Of a stretch of DNA of 64,000 nt, positions 47,412 to 56,201 are shown one piece after another (the first letter of the stretch is position 1; each line of letters starts with the position of its first letter). A program made the position numbers and the translations under genes. Origin of the DNA: Chelatococcus asaccharovorans (GTDB taxonomy: Bacteria > Pseudomonadota > Alphaproteobacteria > Rhizobiales > Beijerinckiaceae); NCBI RefSeq assembly GCF_003201475.1, contig NZ_QJJK01000006.1, positions 124,001 to 188,000 of the forward strand, read 5' to 3'. The notes beneath the pieces were generated by a model, which had not been told where the DNA came from, did not search any database, and saw only the letters and a list, made by a program, of their open reading frames with translations.

Positions 47412-49139
47412 TCAATCCCGCCTGAGCGCGTAGACCTCGACAACAAGGCGCCGTCCCCCATTGATATTGAATCCTGGCACACGTGTGACGAGGGCTGGAG
47501 AAAGGCCGAGCGCCGTGCTCGCTGCAACGAAGGCATCGCGCTCGCGGGCCTCAACCAGCGCCACGCGGCACCCCTCCCCGGCCATGAAATGTGCAGCCCC
47601 TACCCCGTCGGACATCGCGAGCTCCGTGCCGACCAGGAACACGAGGCTCGGTTCACGATAGCCCGCAGTGACCACGGCGGGCCTTTGGCAGTCGACAGCC
47701 GCCACCGCCTCCGCCAGACGCGGCGACAGCTTTAGCGAGCGCAGCAGCGGCTGCGCGAAGCCGAATGTGGTAGCCGACAGCGCGAGCGCCGCCACGAGCG
47801 AAATCAGCGCGCTGGCGATCACCTTGCCGCGCAGGAACAGGAGCCATGCGCCGACCGCGATGGCGACCGCCAGCACGAAGCCAGGCAGCGCGGCATAAGG
47901 CAGGACGCCGTCATAGGTCAGGCCGAACGCGCTGAGGCCGACACCAACGCAGAGCGGGATCAGGGGAATGAGCACCGTGGCGCTCTTGGCGAGCGGGCGA
48001 TGCGGGCCGACCGCGCCGGCGAAGATGGCGCGCACCGTGAGCACGGCGATCGCCGCGTAGAGCGGCAGGACGTAGTGGGGAAGCTTGGTTGGCACCGCCT
48101 CGAAAACGAGCCATGACGGCAGGATCCAGGCGAGGCAGAAGACCACCCAGGGTTCGCGGCGATGGCGCCATACGAAAGGAACGGCGATCGCCGTCAGCAC
48201 CGCCGCCGGCCAGAACGTGCCGAAGAAGGCCAGCAGATAGAATCCCGGCGGGGCCCCGTGCTTCTCCTGTCCGCTCGCCACCTTGCCGAGCATGTCGTTG
48301 CCGATTGCTTCGGTGAAGAAGGTGCCGCCGCTTTTCACCCAGATGGCGACAAACCAGGGTGCCACGACCAGCGCCACCAGAATCACGCCGAGGCCGGGGC
48401 GCAGCGCCAGCAGCCAGCGGCCGGACCGTTGATGCACGCACAGGATGATCGTGGCGAGGCCCGCGATCATCGGTGTGATGGGTCCCTTGACCAGCACCGC
48501 AAGCGCGACAGTCCCCCAGAAGGCGATGGCGCCCGGCAGGGAAAAGCGTTGCTGCGGCCGCAGGAAAGCCATGGCCAGGCCACCCATCACCGCCACCGAG
48601 CAGGCGGTCAGCACCGCATCGGTCTTGGCGAAGCGCGCCTCGACGCCGAGCAGGATCGATGAGGCCATGAAGGCGCCGGCCAGGAACGCCTCGCGGCGCG
48701 CCAGGCCGAGCATGAGGCCCGCCCAATAGGTCAGGAGAACCGTCGCCACCGCGCCGATGAGCGAGGGGATGCGGTAGAGGGCGATCGTCGTCCGCGCCTG
48801 CGGCACGCCGAGTGCGTCCGCCGTGGCGACGACCGCGCCTTGCAGCCAGTAAATGCCGATGGGCTTTTTGTGGCGGGCCTCGTCCTGAAAGCGGATATCG
48901 ATGAAGTCGCCGCTCTCCAGCATCTGCTTAGTCGCCTGGGCAAACCGCGGCTCATCGCGATCCATGGGCTGCAAAGAGGCGAAGCCGGGCAGGAACGCCG
49001 CCAGGGCGATGAGCAGCAAAACGCTGACGGCGATCCAGTGACGTCTTCCGATCATGTCCAGGAAGCGGCCGGCAAGGCCGCCGCCTGCGATCGCGCCATG
49101 AGCCGGCGCTCTGCTATCCGTGTCGTTCAGGGCAGCCAT
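47412..49139 (-). CDS. ArnT/GT39-GT83-type polyprenyl-phosphate glycosyltransferase
   Basis: 575 residues with about twelve membrane helices. The first periplasmic loop carries MDRDEPRFAQATKQMLESGDFIDIRFQDEARHKKPIGIYWLQ (by position residues 52-93), with the D-E-x-R and H-K-P-x-G-x-Y-W residues that identify ArnT-type enzymes. These transfer a sugar from undecaprenyl phosphate to lipid A or another acceptor on the periplasmic face. The start at 49139 excludes a polar leader that the open frame would otherwise add. The GT2 gene is 65 bases downstream. Confidence 0.9.
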   Translation of the reverse strand: MAALNDTDSRAPAHGAIAGGGLAGRFLDMIGRRHWIAVSVLLLIALAAFLPGFASLQPMDRDEPRFAQATKQMLESGDFIDIRFQDEARHKKPIGIYWLQGAVVATADALGVPQARTTIALYRIPSLIGAVATVLLTYWAGLMLGLARREAFLAGAFMASSILLGVEARFAKTDAVLTACSVAVMGGLAMAFLRPQQRFSLPGAIAFWGTVALAVLVKGPITPMIAGLATIILCVHQRSGRWLLALRPGLGVILVALVVAPWFVAIWVKSGGTFFTEAIGNDMLGKVASGQEKHGAPPGFYLLAFFGTFWPAAVLTAIAVPFVWRHRREPWVVFCLAWILPSWLVFEAVPTKLPHYVLPLYAAIAVLTVRAIFAGAVGPHRPLAKSATVLIPLIPLCVGVGLSAFGLTYDGVLPYAALPGFVLAVAIAVGAWLLFLRGKVIASALISLVAALALSATTFGFAQPLLRSLKLSPRLAEAVAAVDCQRPAVVTAGYREPSLVFLVGTELAMSDGVGAAHFMAGEGCRVALVEARERDAFVAASTALGLSPALVTRVPGFNINGGRRLVVEVYALRRD

Positions 49140-49522
49140 CCGCTTCCTGCATCCCGCCATATCATGCATGGCGAAGCCGCGGCCACCGCCACGAATTTGC
49201 CTGCCTGCCAATGCGGACTTCCCCGGCGCCCCACCGGCAGTCCTTTCAAGGCGGCAGCCAGGCCGCCCACGTGACAGCGTCTATTATCGGGGGCGCGCCT
49301 CGCGCGCAATCACAGGCTGCGATTCTCCATCGCGACCGCGACACCTTGCATCAGCCTCCGCTGAGCCTCACCCAACCCCTGATCCGCCATGCCCCGCTCC
49401 GAACGGTGGACCAGCGCCGACCAGACGAGGGGGGCCGTCCGCTGTGCCTTGGCCTGAGGCAGCAGGGGGGGTACACAGGGGGCAACCTGCACCACAAGCC
49501 TTCAGACTCGAAAGGACTGCGC
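49140..49522. other. Divergent intergenic region upstream of the ArnT-like gene and small lipoprotein
   Basis: About 380 bases, no supportable gene. It holds the two divergent promoters. A purine-rich CAGCAGGGGGGGTAC stretch near 49460 is noted; no terminator or known RNA motif was recognised. Confidence 0.4.
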
Positions 49523-49702
49523 ATGAAGCCTGCCAAATCTTTCCTTGCGGCCGCCCTTCTGCTTGGCGCATTCGCCGGTCTCAGCCCCCTAGCGGGCTGT
49601 TCCAAGAAACGCGCTCCGGGCGTCCTCGAGGACACGGTGGTGATTCCGCCGCCGCCATCCATGCAGGGAGCGGAATCACGCACGCCGCCCGCCGGGCGCT
49701 GA
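49523..49702 (+). CDS. Small lipoprotein, 59 residues
   Basis: A signal peptide with lipobox LSPLAGC (Cys about 26) is followed by a short Lys/Arg-rich then Pro-rich tail (VVIPPPPSMQG). The start at 49523 follows AAGGA by six bases. It resembles the LptM/YifL class of tiny lipoproteins in size and layout, but I cannot show homology. It would sit in the inner leaflet of the outer membrane. Confidence 0.7.
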   Translation: MKPAKSFLAAALLLGAFAGLSPLAGCSKKRAPGVLEDTVVIPPPPSMQGAESRTPPAGR

Positions 49703-49911
49703 CGGATGACCGGGCAAGAAGCCGTGAAGCCCCGCACCCCTGTCGCAAAAAAGATCTTATAATAGCAGCCGCATTACCAAGACCCGAAAACACGATAAGA
49801 AATAATTCGCCAATACAAAAACAAACTTAAGATGACGGAAGAATTCATAACCATTTTTATACAAGCAAAAAAGCAACATACACGACGAAATAATGGATAA
49901 GTCCTTAACCC

Positions 49912-49969
49912 CCCTCCCAATGGTCGGATTTCGCTGCTAGGTTCTGGCCAAGCTTCGACCATTGGAGGG
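49912..49969 (+). promoter_or_regulatory. 5'-leader stem-loop that sequesters the barrel-protein Shine-Dalgarno
   Basis: CCCT (49912-49915) and CCAATGGTCG (49917-49926) pair with CGACCATTGG (49956-49965) and AGGG (49966-49969), a 14-bp stem with only C49916 bulged and a 29-base loop. The Shine-Dalgarno GGAGGG (49964-49969) is fully inside the right arm, eight bases before the ATG at 49978. This should lower translation unless opened by temperature, a small RNA or a protein. Whether the transcript includes the left arm is not known. Confidence 0.6.
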
Positions 49970-49977
49970 ATTTCCAT

Positions 49978-50841
49978 ATGAAGATGTTCAAGTCATCTTG
50001 CGTCGCGCTCACAGTAATTGCCGCAGGAAGCGCTTCAGCCCTGGCCGCGGACCTGCCCAGCCGCACCGTCGTACCGGTTGCCCCGATTGTCATTCCGCTG
50101 TTCACGTGGACCGGCTTCTATGCCGGCGTCAACGCGGGCTACGGCGGCAACACGAACGATAACAACGATCGCTACGATCCCTACGCGGGCACATACGGCA
50201 ATAATGACTCGTCGGACGGTGGCTTCGTTGGCGGCGCACAGATCGGCTACAACTATCAGTTTGGCCAGTTTGTCGCGGGCATTGAAGCCGATATCCAATA
50301 TGCGGACCTCGGATCGTCCCGCGACAACAATGAATGGTCCTATTATTACTATACGCAGAACAAGGGCGCATTGCCCTACTACGGTACGAATTCAGGTGGC
50401 AATTCTGTTGAATGGTTCGGAACCGTGCGTGCAAGGCTTGGCTTCGCCCTTGACCGCGCCCTCATCTACGCAACGGGCGGTTTTGCCTATGGCGGCGGCG
50501 GCAACGACAATAACAACGACGAATTGTATGCCTACTACGGCAGCAACGCCGCGGCCAACGGCTACCCTTGGTACTATGGCCGAAAAAATGGCAATGATTC
50601 GTCTGCGGGATGGGTTGTCGGTGGTGGTCTCGAATATGCTTTCACAGACAGCCTGACCGTCAAGCTCGAGGGTCTCTATGTCAACCTCGGCAGTGACAAG
50701 AACAATAACTACGACTACTCATATGCTTACGCCTACGCCAATTCCGCGAACTACCCTTATTATTATGGCAACAATCGCAAGAACGACAGAGAATTTGCCA
50801 TCGCCAGGGTGGGACTGAACTACAAGTTCAGCGGATTTTAG
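49978..50841 (+). CDS. Omp25/Omp31-like outer-membrane beta-barrel protein
   Basis: 287 residues. Signal peptide 1-23 (VIAAGSASALAA), then DLPSRTVVPVAPIVIPLFTWTGFYAGVNAGYG, the mature start typical of the Hyphomicrobiales Omp25 family. Alternating strands follow (GGFVGGAQIGYNYQFGQFVAGIEADIQYADL, VEWFGTVRARLGFA, RALIYATGGFAYGG, GWVVGGGLEYAF) and the protein ends in ...NYKFSGF with a terminal Phe, as expected for BamA recognition. Three external loops are strikingly rich in Asn, Tyr and Asp (for example NTNDNNDRYDPYAGTYGNND). AT-rich DNA upstream suggests a strong promoter, and a stem-loop covers the Shine-Dalgarno. Confidence 0.93.
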   Translation: MKMFKSSCVALTVIAAGSASALAADLPSRTVVPVAPIVIPLFTWTGFYAGVNAGYGGNTNDNNDRYDPYAGTYGNNDSSDGGFVGGAQIGYNYQFGQFVAGIEADIQYADLGSSRDNNEWSYYYYTQNKGALPYYGTNSGGNSVEWFGTVRARLGFALDRALIYATGGFAYGGGGNDNNNDELYAYYGSNAAANGYPWYYGRKNGNDSSAGWVVGGGLEYAFTDSLTVKLEGLYVNLGSDKNNNYDYSYAYAYANSANYPYYYGNNRKNDREFAIARVGLNYKFSGF

Positions 50842-51377
50842 ACTTTATCGCCGCAGTAAAAAATATTGATGTAAATTATAAATTTGGTTATGAAGATCCG
50901 GAAGTTCTAATTGTCTAATTATCAACGCGCCATTTAAAATGTCTACAAAGTACAACCAGGAATCGAACAAGGCCGGCGGCCCTCCGCCGGCTTTCCCCTT
51001 CCCAAGCCCCTCGCTGTCCCAAGTCACTGACCGTCCCGAGCCCATCCGTTTCCAGCTTCGGGAATCGCTGCCATCGCGTGCCGGGATAAGTGTGGATCAA
51101 TCCCCATTGTCCACACCCCCTGCAAACTTCAGTCCTAAAACACCGGCCGGTTGATTGCGGTGCGCACTGCGCAACATTTATTGAGCGGCTCGCCCTTTCC
51201 TCGCCCGGCGCGCCTCTTGAGGCAAAATGCTGCGAAAACAACGGGATTGCCCTATCTCCCGCTGGCTTCCGGCCGCTTTTTGACCCGTTTTGCACGCTTG
51301 AGGCCGCGCCCTAATACTTTAGTCTAATAGACTGCAAGTTGCACGGTTTGCCACAGTATTTTGGCGAGGCGGGGGAA
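50842..51377. other. Long leader or spacer after the barrel-protein gene
   Basis: About 535 bases. The first 100 are AT-rich and gene-free; a hairpin at 50972-50991 follows. The rest has no convincing gene. An AT-rich stretch near 51300-51340 may hold the promoter of the next gene. Confidence 0.45.
50971..50998 (+). terminator. Rho-independent terminator-like hairpin
   Basis: GCCGGCGG/CCGCCGGC with a CCCT loop (50972-50991), then TTTCCCCTT. It lies 130 bases after the barrel-protein stop codon and is probably its terminator. Confidence 0.65.
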
Positions 51378-51800
51378 ATGCCGAGCGCCACGACGAATGC
51401 TAACGTTCGGATGAGATTGGGGGAAGGTCTCATGTACAACGCGCTAAATAGATATAATATATCGATTAGACCAAGCTTGGACGTCTACCTTCCATGGGAA
51501 GGGCATATGGCGCATATATGCAATATTCTTGATGCCATCATCGTCATTCAAAAACTAATGCGACACGATCCGGATCCTTGTTGGATCCATATTCTTGACG
51601 GCTTGCTCGCCGCTGATTCCAACGAAGCAGCAGAAGCCGCTCGGCGCGACCTGCGTACCGAATTCCTGCTGAGAGGGATGATGCTGCCGGAAGACGCGGG
51701 CGCCGCACCCCCATGCCAAAAGGCGCAGCCGTGGTGGCGAGGCGTGATCGACTCGTCGCATCAGCTGGAAATCGACCTTCCACATCCGTTGCACGCCTGA
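51378..51800 (+). CDS. Hypothetical protein, 140 residues
   Basis: I do not recognise it. The ATG at 51378 follows GGGGGAA directly and is preferred to one 39 bases upstream. The N-terminal half is AT-rich and encodes MYNALNRYNISIRPSLDVYLPWEGHMAHICNILDAIIVIQKLM; the C-terminal half is Trp/His-containing and polar. No signal peptide or membrane segment. Codon use in the first half is unlike neighbouring genes, which may indicate recent acquisition. Confidence 0.5.
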   Translation: MPSATTNANVRMRLGEGLMYNALNRYNISIRPSLDVYLPWEGHMAHICNILDAIIVIQKLMRHDPDPCWIHILDGLLAADSNEAAEAARRDLRTEFLLRGMMLPEDAGAAPPCQKAQPWWRGVIDSSHQLEIDLPHPLHA

Positions 51801-51991
51801 GCGGATATTCAGGCAGATCATCTCAAGGCGGGAACGACCACGGGTTCGTGGATTTCGTCGTGCGCCCCTGGAGCAAAATCGACCGCTGTGTCGCATCGTC
51901 ACAAAGACGATGCGTACAGCGGGTTTTGTGTTCCATGCTGCTTCCGTGCTACCGCGGTCGCGACAGGACAACAGATCGAGAAGGAGTCGCT

Positions 51992-52213
51992 ATGACGAAC
52001 GAAGCGATTGAGCGTGTGGCACGCGCGTTGTGCGAGGCTGAGGGACAAGATCCCGACAAGCTTCTCGGCACTGGCTTGACGGAAACCATCCAGGTCGGCG
52101 ACAGCACGACGGAGGTTCCGAAGACCAGGCCCAACTGGAGCGTATTCGAGAAGGACGCGCGGAAATTCCTCGCAGCCCTCGAAGCGGCGGCAGCGACTGA
52201 GGCTGTCAGCTAG
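51992..52213 (+). CDS. Small conserved-looking protein, 73 residues
   Basis: The ATG at 51992 is preceded by AAGGAG at five bases. The sequence MTNEAIERVARALCEAEGQDPD followed by WSVFEKDARKFLAALE has the look of the short helical proteins common in Hyphomicrobiales phage-derived or house-keeping loci (IERVARALCEADGxDPD). It is soluble, acidic, function unknown. It converges on the FAD-linked oxidase gene 50 bases away. Confidence 0.65.
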   Translation: MTNEAIERVARALCEAEGQDPDKLLGTGLTETIQVGDSTTEVPKTRPNWSVFEKDARKFLAALEAAAATEAVS

Positions 52214-52262
52214 AATCCGGACGGGGGCCGCATCTTTGCCGGCCCTCGTCGTTTCGGCCTGT

Positions 52263-53687
52263 TCAAGCGCGCGAAAGAACCTTGCCCGGATTGAGAATCC
52301 CCAGCGGATCATAGAGCTGCTTGATACCGCGCATCAGCCGATAGGCCGCGGGGTCCGTATGGCCGGGCAAATGGCCCGCAAGCGAGCGCCCGATTCCGTG
52401 CTCGGCGCTGATGCTGCCATTAAAGCGCTGCACCACCGCAAAGACGCAATCATTGACGGCGGAAGCCGTTGCCTCGAACGCCGCCGGACCTTGGAAGCCG
52501 TCGCGCGGGAAAAGAGCGACGACGTGAATATTGCCGTCCCCGACATGACCGACGAAAAGCGGGCGGGCGGGAGGAAAGCGATCCTTCAGCGCAGCCGACA
52601 CCGCGGCGAGAAAGGCGGGCACGTCGGCGGTCGCCACCGACGTGTCATGCGAGACATTCGGACCGGCCCGGCGGTTCGCCTCCGAGACGGCAAAGCGCAG
52701 ATGCCAAATGGCCTTGGCCTGCGCCTCGTTCTGGGCGATCGCAGCGTCGAGGATCGTCCCGTCCTCGAGGCAACGGCCGAGGACCGCCGTCAGGGCTTCG
52801 ACCAGCACCGACTCGCCGCCACTGTCGGCCACCTCGATGAAGACATACCAGGGCGCCCGCGCGGCGACGGGCAGGCGCAGGCTGGCGTCTCCCGCGAGCA
52901 CGAGGCCCATCTCGCCATCGCACATCAGCTCGAAGCTCGAGATGCGGCCGACCAGCCGCTCGCGCAACAGGGACAGGAGGTCTACCGCCTTCTGCGGGCT
53001 GGCCACGGCGCAGCACGCGCTCGCACTTGCGGCCGGACGAGGGAACAGCTTGAGCGCAGCCGCCGTGATCACCGCCAGCGTCCCCTCCGAGCCGATGAGG
53101 AGGTTCCGCAGGTCGTAGCCGGTGTTGTTCTTCGCCAGGCGCTTGAGGCCATGCACGATGGTCCCATCGGCCAGCACATAGTCGAGCCCAAGGACGAGCT
53201 CCCGGGTCGTGCCGTAGCGGATCACGTGGATCCCGCCCGCATTGGTGGCGATGATCCCGCCGATCTGGCAGCTTCCCTCGCTACCAAGGCTCATCGGGAA
53301 CAGCCGCCCGGCATCCGCGGCCGCCTGCTGCACATTGGCGAGGATCGCCCCGGCCTCGACGACCAGGGTATTGCCGGCCGTGTCGATGTCCTGAATGCGA
53401 TTGAGTCGCCCGAGCTCCAGAACAACGCCCGTGCCGCGCTCATCCGGAGTCGCGCCGCCCACGAGCCCCGTGTTTCCCCCTTGGGGGAAGACCGGCGTGA
53501 GCGTCGCGCTCGCCCACCGCAGGATGGCCGAGACCTCGCCGACGCTGTGCGGGCGCAGCACAGCCCGAGCCCGTCCGGCATAGCGTCCCCGCCAGTCGGC
53601 GAGATAGGGCGCCATATCCTCATCAGTCGTGAGGATAACGCTGGAATCGAGGACACCGGCCAGGCCGTCGAGCTTGTCCGCCGCCAT
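52263..53687 (-). CDS. FAD-linked oxidase (GlcD/D-2-hydroxyacid dehydrogenase type)
   Basis: 474 residues. The FAD_binding_4 domain has VFPQGGNTGLVGGATPDERGTGVVLEL, NAGGIHVIRYGTTRELVLGLD and LLIGSEGTLAVITAAALKLFPRP; the C-terminal FAD-oxidase domain has FVGHVGDGNIHVVALFP and SAEHGIGRSLAGHLPGHTDPAAYRLMRGIKQLYDPLGILNPGKVL. It belongs with D-lactate, D-2-hydroxyglutarate and glycolate dehydrogenases, which oxidise 2-hydroxyacids and pass electrons to the respiratory chain. Its ATG shares one base with the stop codon of the SDR gene, so it is the last gene of the minus-strand catabolic locus. Substrate is not predictable beyond a hydroxy- or sugar-derived acid. Confidence 0.92.
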   Translation of the reverse strand: MAADKLDGLAGVLDSSVILTTDEDMAPYLADWRGRYAGRARAVLRPHSVGEVSAILRWASATLTPVFPQGGNTGLVGGATPDERGTGVVLELGRLNRIQDIDTAGNTLVVEAGAILANVQQAAADAGRLFPMSLGSEGSCQIGGIIATNAGGIHVIRYGTTRELVLGLDYVLADGTIVHGLKRLAKNNTGYDLRNLLIGSEGTLAVITAAALKLFPRPAASASACCAVASPQKAVDLLSLLRERLVGRISSFELMCDGEMGLVLAGDASLRLPVAARAPWYVFIEVADSGGESVLVEALTAVLGRCLEDGTILDAAIAQNEAQAKAIWHLRFAVSEANRRAGPNVSHDTSVATADVPAFLAAVSAALKDRFPPARPLFVGHVGDGNIHVVALFPRDGFQGPAAFEATASAVNDCVFAVVQRFNGSISAEHGIGRSLAGHLPGHTDPAAYRLMRGIKQLYDPLGILNPGKVLSRA

Positions 53688-54448
53688 CACACCACCCCGG
53701 CATCGACGATGTAGTTCTGCCCCGTGCACATGCGGGCCCCGTCGGAAGCCAGGAACAGGACCATGGCGGCGAGGTCGTCGGGCATGATCTCGCCCTTGAG
53801 CGCCTGCCGCTCCTGCGCCCTCGCGAGGCGCTCGGGCGTGGCGGCGGCGCGCTGGCGCTCCGTCATTACCCAGCCGGGGGTGACCGCATTGACGCGAATG
53901 CCGTCGGGGCCCAGTTCGCGCGCCAGCGACCGCGTGAAGCCAATCACGGCCGATTTCGCCGTGGTATAGGCGATGATGCCCGGCGAACCCTGCATCCAGG
54001 ATGTCGAGCTGAGATTGATGACAACCCCTCCGCCGCGCGCGCGCATGTCCGGCACGACCGCCTGCGTGACGAACATCATGTGCCTGAGGTTCACCGCCAT
54101 CCGGTCGTCCCAATAGGCCGGCGTGACATCGTCAAAGCGGTGTCGCTCGTCATGGCCGGCATTGTTGACGAGCACGGCAAAGGCGCCGAGCTTCACCGAG
54201 AGAGCAGCGATGGCCGCCCCGCTCGCCGCGATGTCACGCAGGTCGGCAGCCGCGAAGGCGACGGTCGCGCCCGCCGCAGCCAGTTCCGCAGCGAGCGCTT
54301 CGCCGCGACCGGCATCGATGTCGATGAAGCCGACAGAAGCGCCCTGATCCGCAAAGGCCGCGACGACGGCGCGGCCGATGCCGTCGGCGCCGCCGGTGAC
54401 AAGAACGGGCTTGGCGTTGAGATCGGGATAGCGGGCAGTCGTGCTCAT
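53687..54448 (-). CDS. Short-chain dehydrogenase/reductase, sugar-dehydrogenase-like
   Basis: 253 residues. Rossmann nucleotide motif TGGADGIG (about 19-26), NNAGHDERH, catalytic SSTSWMQGSPGIIAYTTAKSAV (Ser, Tyr, Lys) and NAVTPGWVMTERQ, ending in MCTGQNYIVDAGVV. This class includes galactose, arabinose and xylose 1-dehydrogenases and L-2-keto-sugar reductases. It overlaps the FAD-oxidase gene by one base and follows the IclR/SMP-30 gene by 25 bases, indicating one transcript. Confidence 0.92.
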   Translation of the reverse strand: MSTTARYPDLNAKPVLVTGGADGIGRAVVAAFADQGASVGFIDIDAGRGEALAAELAAAGATVAFAAADLRDIAASGAAIAALSVKLGAFAVLVNNAGHDERHRFDDVTPAYWDDRMAVNLRHMMFVTQAVVPDMRARGGGVVINLSSTSWMQGSPGIIAYTTAKSAVIGFTRSLARELGPDGIRVNAVTPGWVMTERQRAAATPERLARAQERQALKGEIMPDDLAAMVLFLASDGARMCTGQNYIVDAGVV

Positions 54449-54473
54449 GACGTCCTCATAGCGACTTTAAGCG

Positions 54474-56201
54474 TCATCCCGCAAAGGCGTGCGCGGGCAG
54501 GCCCGGCACATCGACCGGCAGGGCGAACAGCCCGCCCGAGAAGGGCGCGTCGGTCAGCACGCGCGACGGCAGGCGGATGCGCGCGGAGGTGATGAACAGG
54601 GTTTTCAGGTCGGATCCACCGAAAGCGACGCTGGTCGGCCGCGGGACCGGCAAGCGCACCTCGCGGTCAAGGCTTCCGTCCGGCGCATAGCGCCTCACGC
54701 ACCAGCCATCCCAGATGGCGCACCAGACATAGCCTTCGGCATCCACGGCGAGGCCGTCCGGGCGGCCCTCGTCCTTGTCGACGGAGGCGAAGATGCGCCT
54801 GGCGCCGACGGTGCCTCTATCGACATCGAAGTCATAGGCATAGATCCCGCCGGCGGAATCGGCGAAATAGAGCGTCTTGCCGTCGGGGCTCCAGTCGAGC
54901 CCGTTGGCGACGGTGAAGCCGGCATCGGCGCGTTGCCAGGACAGATCCGGCCGGATGACATAGAGGGCGCCGGCGGCGCGGCTCGCATCGAGGCGCATGG
55001 TGCCGGCCCACATGCGCCCCCGCGCATCGCATTTGCCGTCGTTGAAACGGTTGTCCGGAATGTCCGCCTCCGGATCGACGAGCCGCGTCAGCCGCCCGCT
55101 CGCGAAGTCAAAAGCTTCGAGGCCGTCCTGGGTCAGGGCGACGAGCCCGCCATCATGGCGCGGCGCGACAGCGCTGACGAGGCGCGGCATCACCACCTCC
55201 TCATTGGCGCGCGTCGCCGGATCGAAGCGATAGACGGCGGGTGCGAGGATATCGACCCAATAGAGGCGCTGATCCCGCGCCGACCACACCGGCCCCTCCG
55301 CGAGATGCGCGCCCCAGGGCAGCACGCATTCCACATCCGCGTCGGCCGCGCGCCCCGGCCGGACATAGGAGGTGATGTTGAGCTGGGACGCGCCGACATT
55401 GCCGGAGATCTGCCGCGCCGCGGCCATCAGGTCGCGCCCCGTGACATGGAGGCGATCATTGGACAGGCGCGAGCTCGGTCCGTAGACGCCGAGCGCCGCG
55501 ACCGCCTTGCCCGTATGGTCGAAGACCGGGGCCGCCACCGAGGAGACGCCCGGCACATGTTCGGCGAGCGAAATCGCATAGCCGCGCGCGCGCGACAGGG
55601 CGAGATCCGCCACCAGCGCGCCCTCATCGGTGATCGTGCGTTCGGAGAAGCGCTCCAGCTTCAGCCCGTCGAGCAGGGCCCGCTGCTCGTGCGGAGCCGC
55701 GAAGGCGAGCAGCGCCTTGCCGCCGGCTGTACAGTGGAGCGGCGCGCGCCGCCCGATCTCGATGCGGAAGCCGAAGGCGCCGCCCCGCGAACGCTGGTCG
55801 ATATAGAGCACCTCGCCGTTGTCGATGGCGCAGACCGCGACCGTCTCGCGCGTCTCATCGGCCAGCCGCTCGAGAACCGGCGCGGCAGCGCCCCTGAGAT
55901 CGAAGGATTCCCAGACGCGATGCGCGAGCTCGAACAGCCGGTGGCCGAGCCGGTAGGTGTTGTCGCTGTCCTCGTGCCGCACCAGACGGAACAGCACGAG
56001 CGTGTTGAGCATGCGCGCGAGCGTGCCCTTCGGCAGCTTGGTCGCGGCCTGCAGGTCCTTGAAGCGCGGCGGCGAAGGATATTCGCCGATGACGTCGAGG
56101 AGATAGAGGCCCTTGGCGAGTGCCGCCGCGCCCGTCGGGACATCGCGCTCCCCAGGCGTCAGGACGCGCGCGTCGTGGTCTATGCGCGCGTCTTGGTCCA
56201 T
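54474..56201 (-). CDS. Fusion of an IclR-type regulator with an SMP-30/gluconolactonase
   Basis: 575 residues. Residues about 25-95 form an IclR winged helix (ALAKGLYLLDVIGEYPSPPRFKDLQAATKLPKGTLARMLNTLVLFRLVR), and 105-285 the IclR effector domain (PLHCTAGGKALLAFAAPHEQ; RARGYAISLAEHVPGVSSVAAPVFDHTGKAVAALGVYGPSSRL). After a short linker, residues 300-565 are a complete SMP-30 beta-propeller (HLAEGPVWSARDQRLYWVDI, DNRFNDGKCDARGRMWAGTM, NGLDWSPDGKTLYFADS, GRPDGLAVDAEGYVW), with E, N and D metal ligands present. It thus joins a DNA-binding ligand sensor to a sugar lactonase. It overlaps the epimerase gene by about 22 bases. Confidence 0.92.
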   Translation of the reverse strand: MDQDARIDHDARVLTPGERDVPTGAAALAKGLYLLDVIGEYPSPPRFKDLQAATKLPKGTLARMLNTLVLFRLVRHEDSDNTYRLGHRLFELAHRVWESFDLRGAAAPVLERLADETRETVAVCAIDNGEVLYIDQRSRGGAFGFRIEIGRRAPLHCTAGGKALLAFAAPHEQRALLDGLKLERFSERTITDEGALVADLALSRARGYAISLAEHVPGVSSVAAPVFDHTGKAVAALGVYGPSSRLSNDRLHVTGRDLMAAARQISGNVGASQLNITSYVRPGRAADADVECVLPWGAHLAEGPVWSARDQRLYWVDILAPAVYRFDPATRANEEVVMPRLVSAVAPRHDGGLVALTQDGLEAFDFASGRLTRLVDPEADIPDNRFNDGKCDARGRMWAGTMRLDASRAAGALYVIRPDLSWQRADAGFTVANGLDWSPDGKTLYFADSAGGIYAYDFDVDRGTVGARRIFASVDKDEGRPDGLAVDAEGYVWCAIWDGWCVRRYAPDGSLDREVRLPVPRPTSVAFGGSDLKTLFITSARIRLPSRVLTDAPFSGGLFALPVDVPGLPAHAFAG

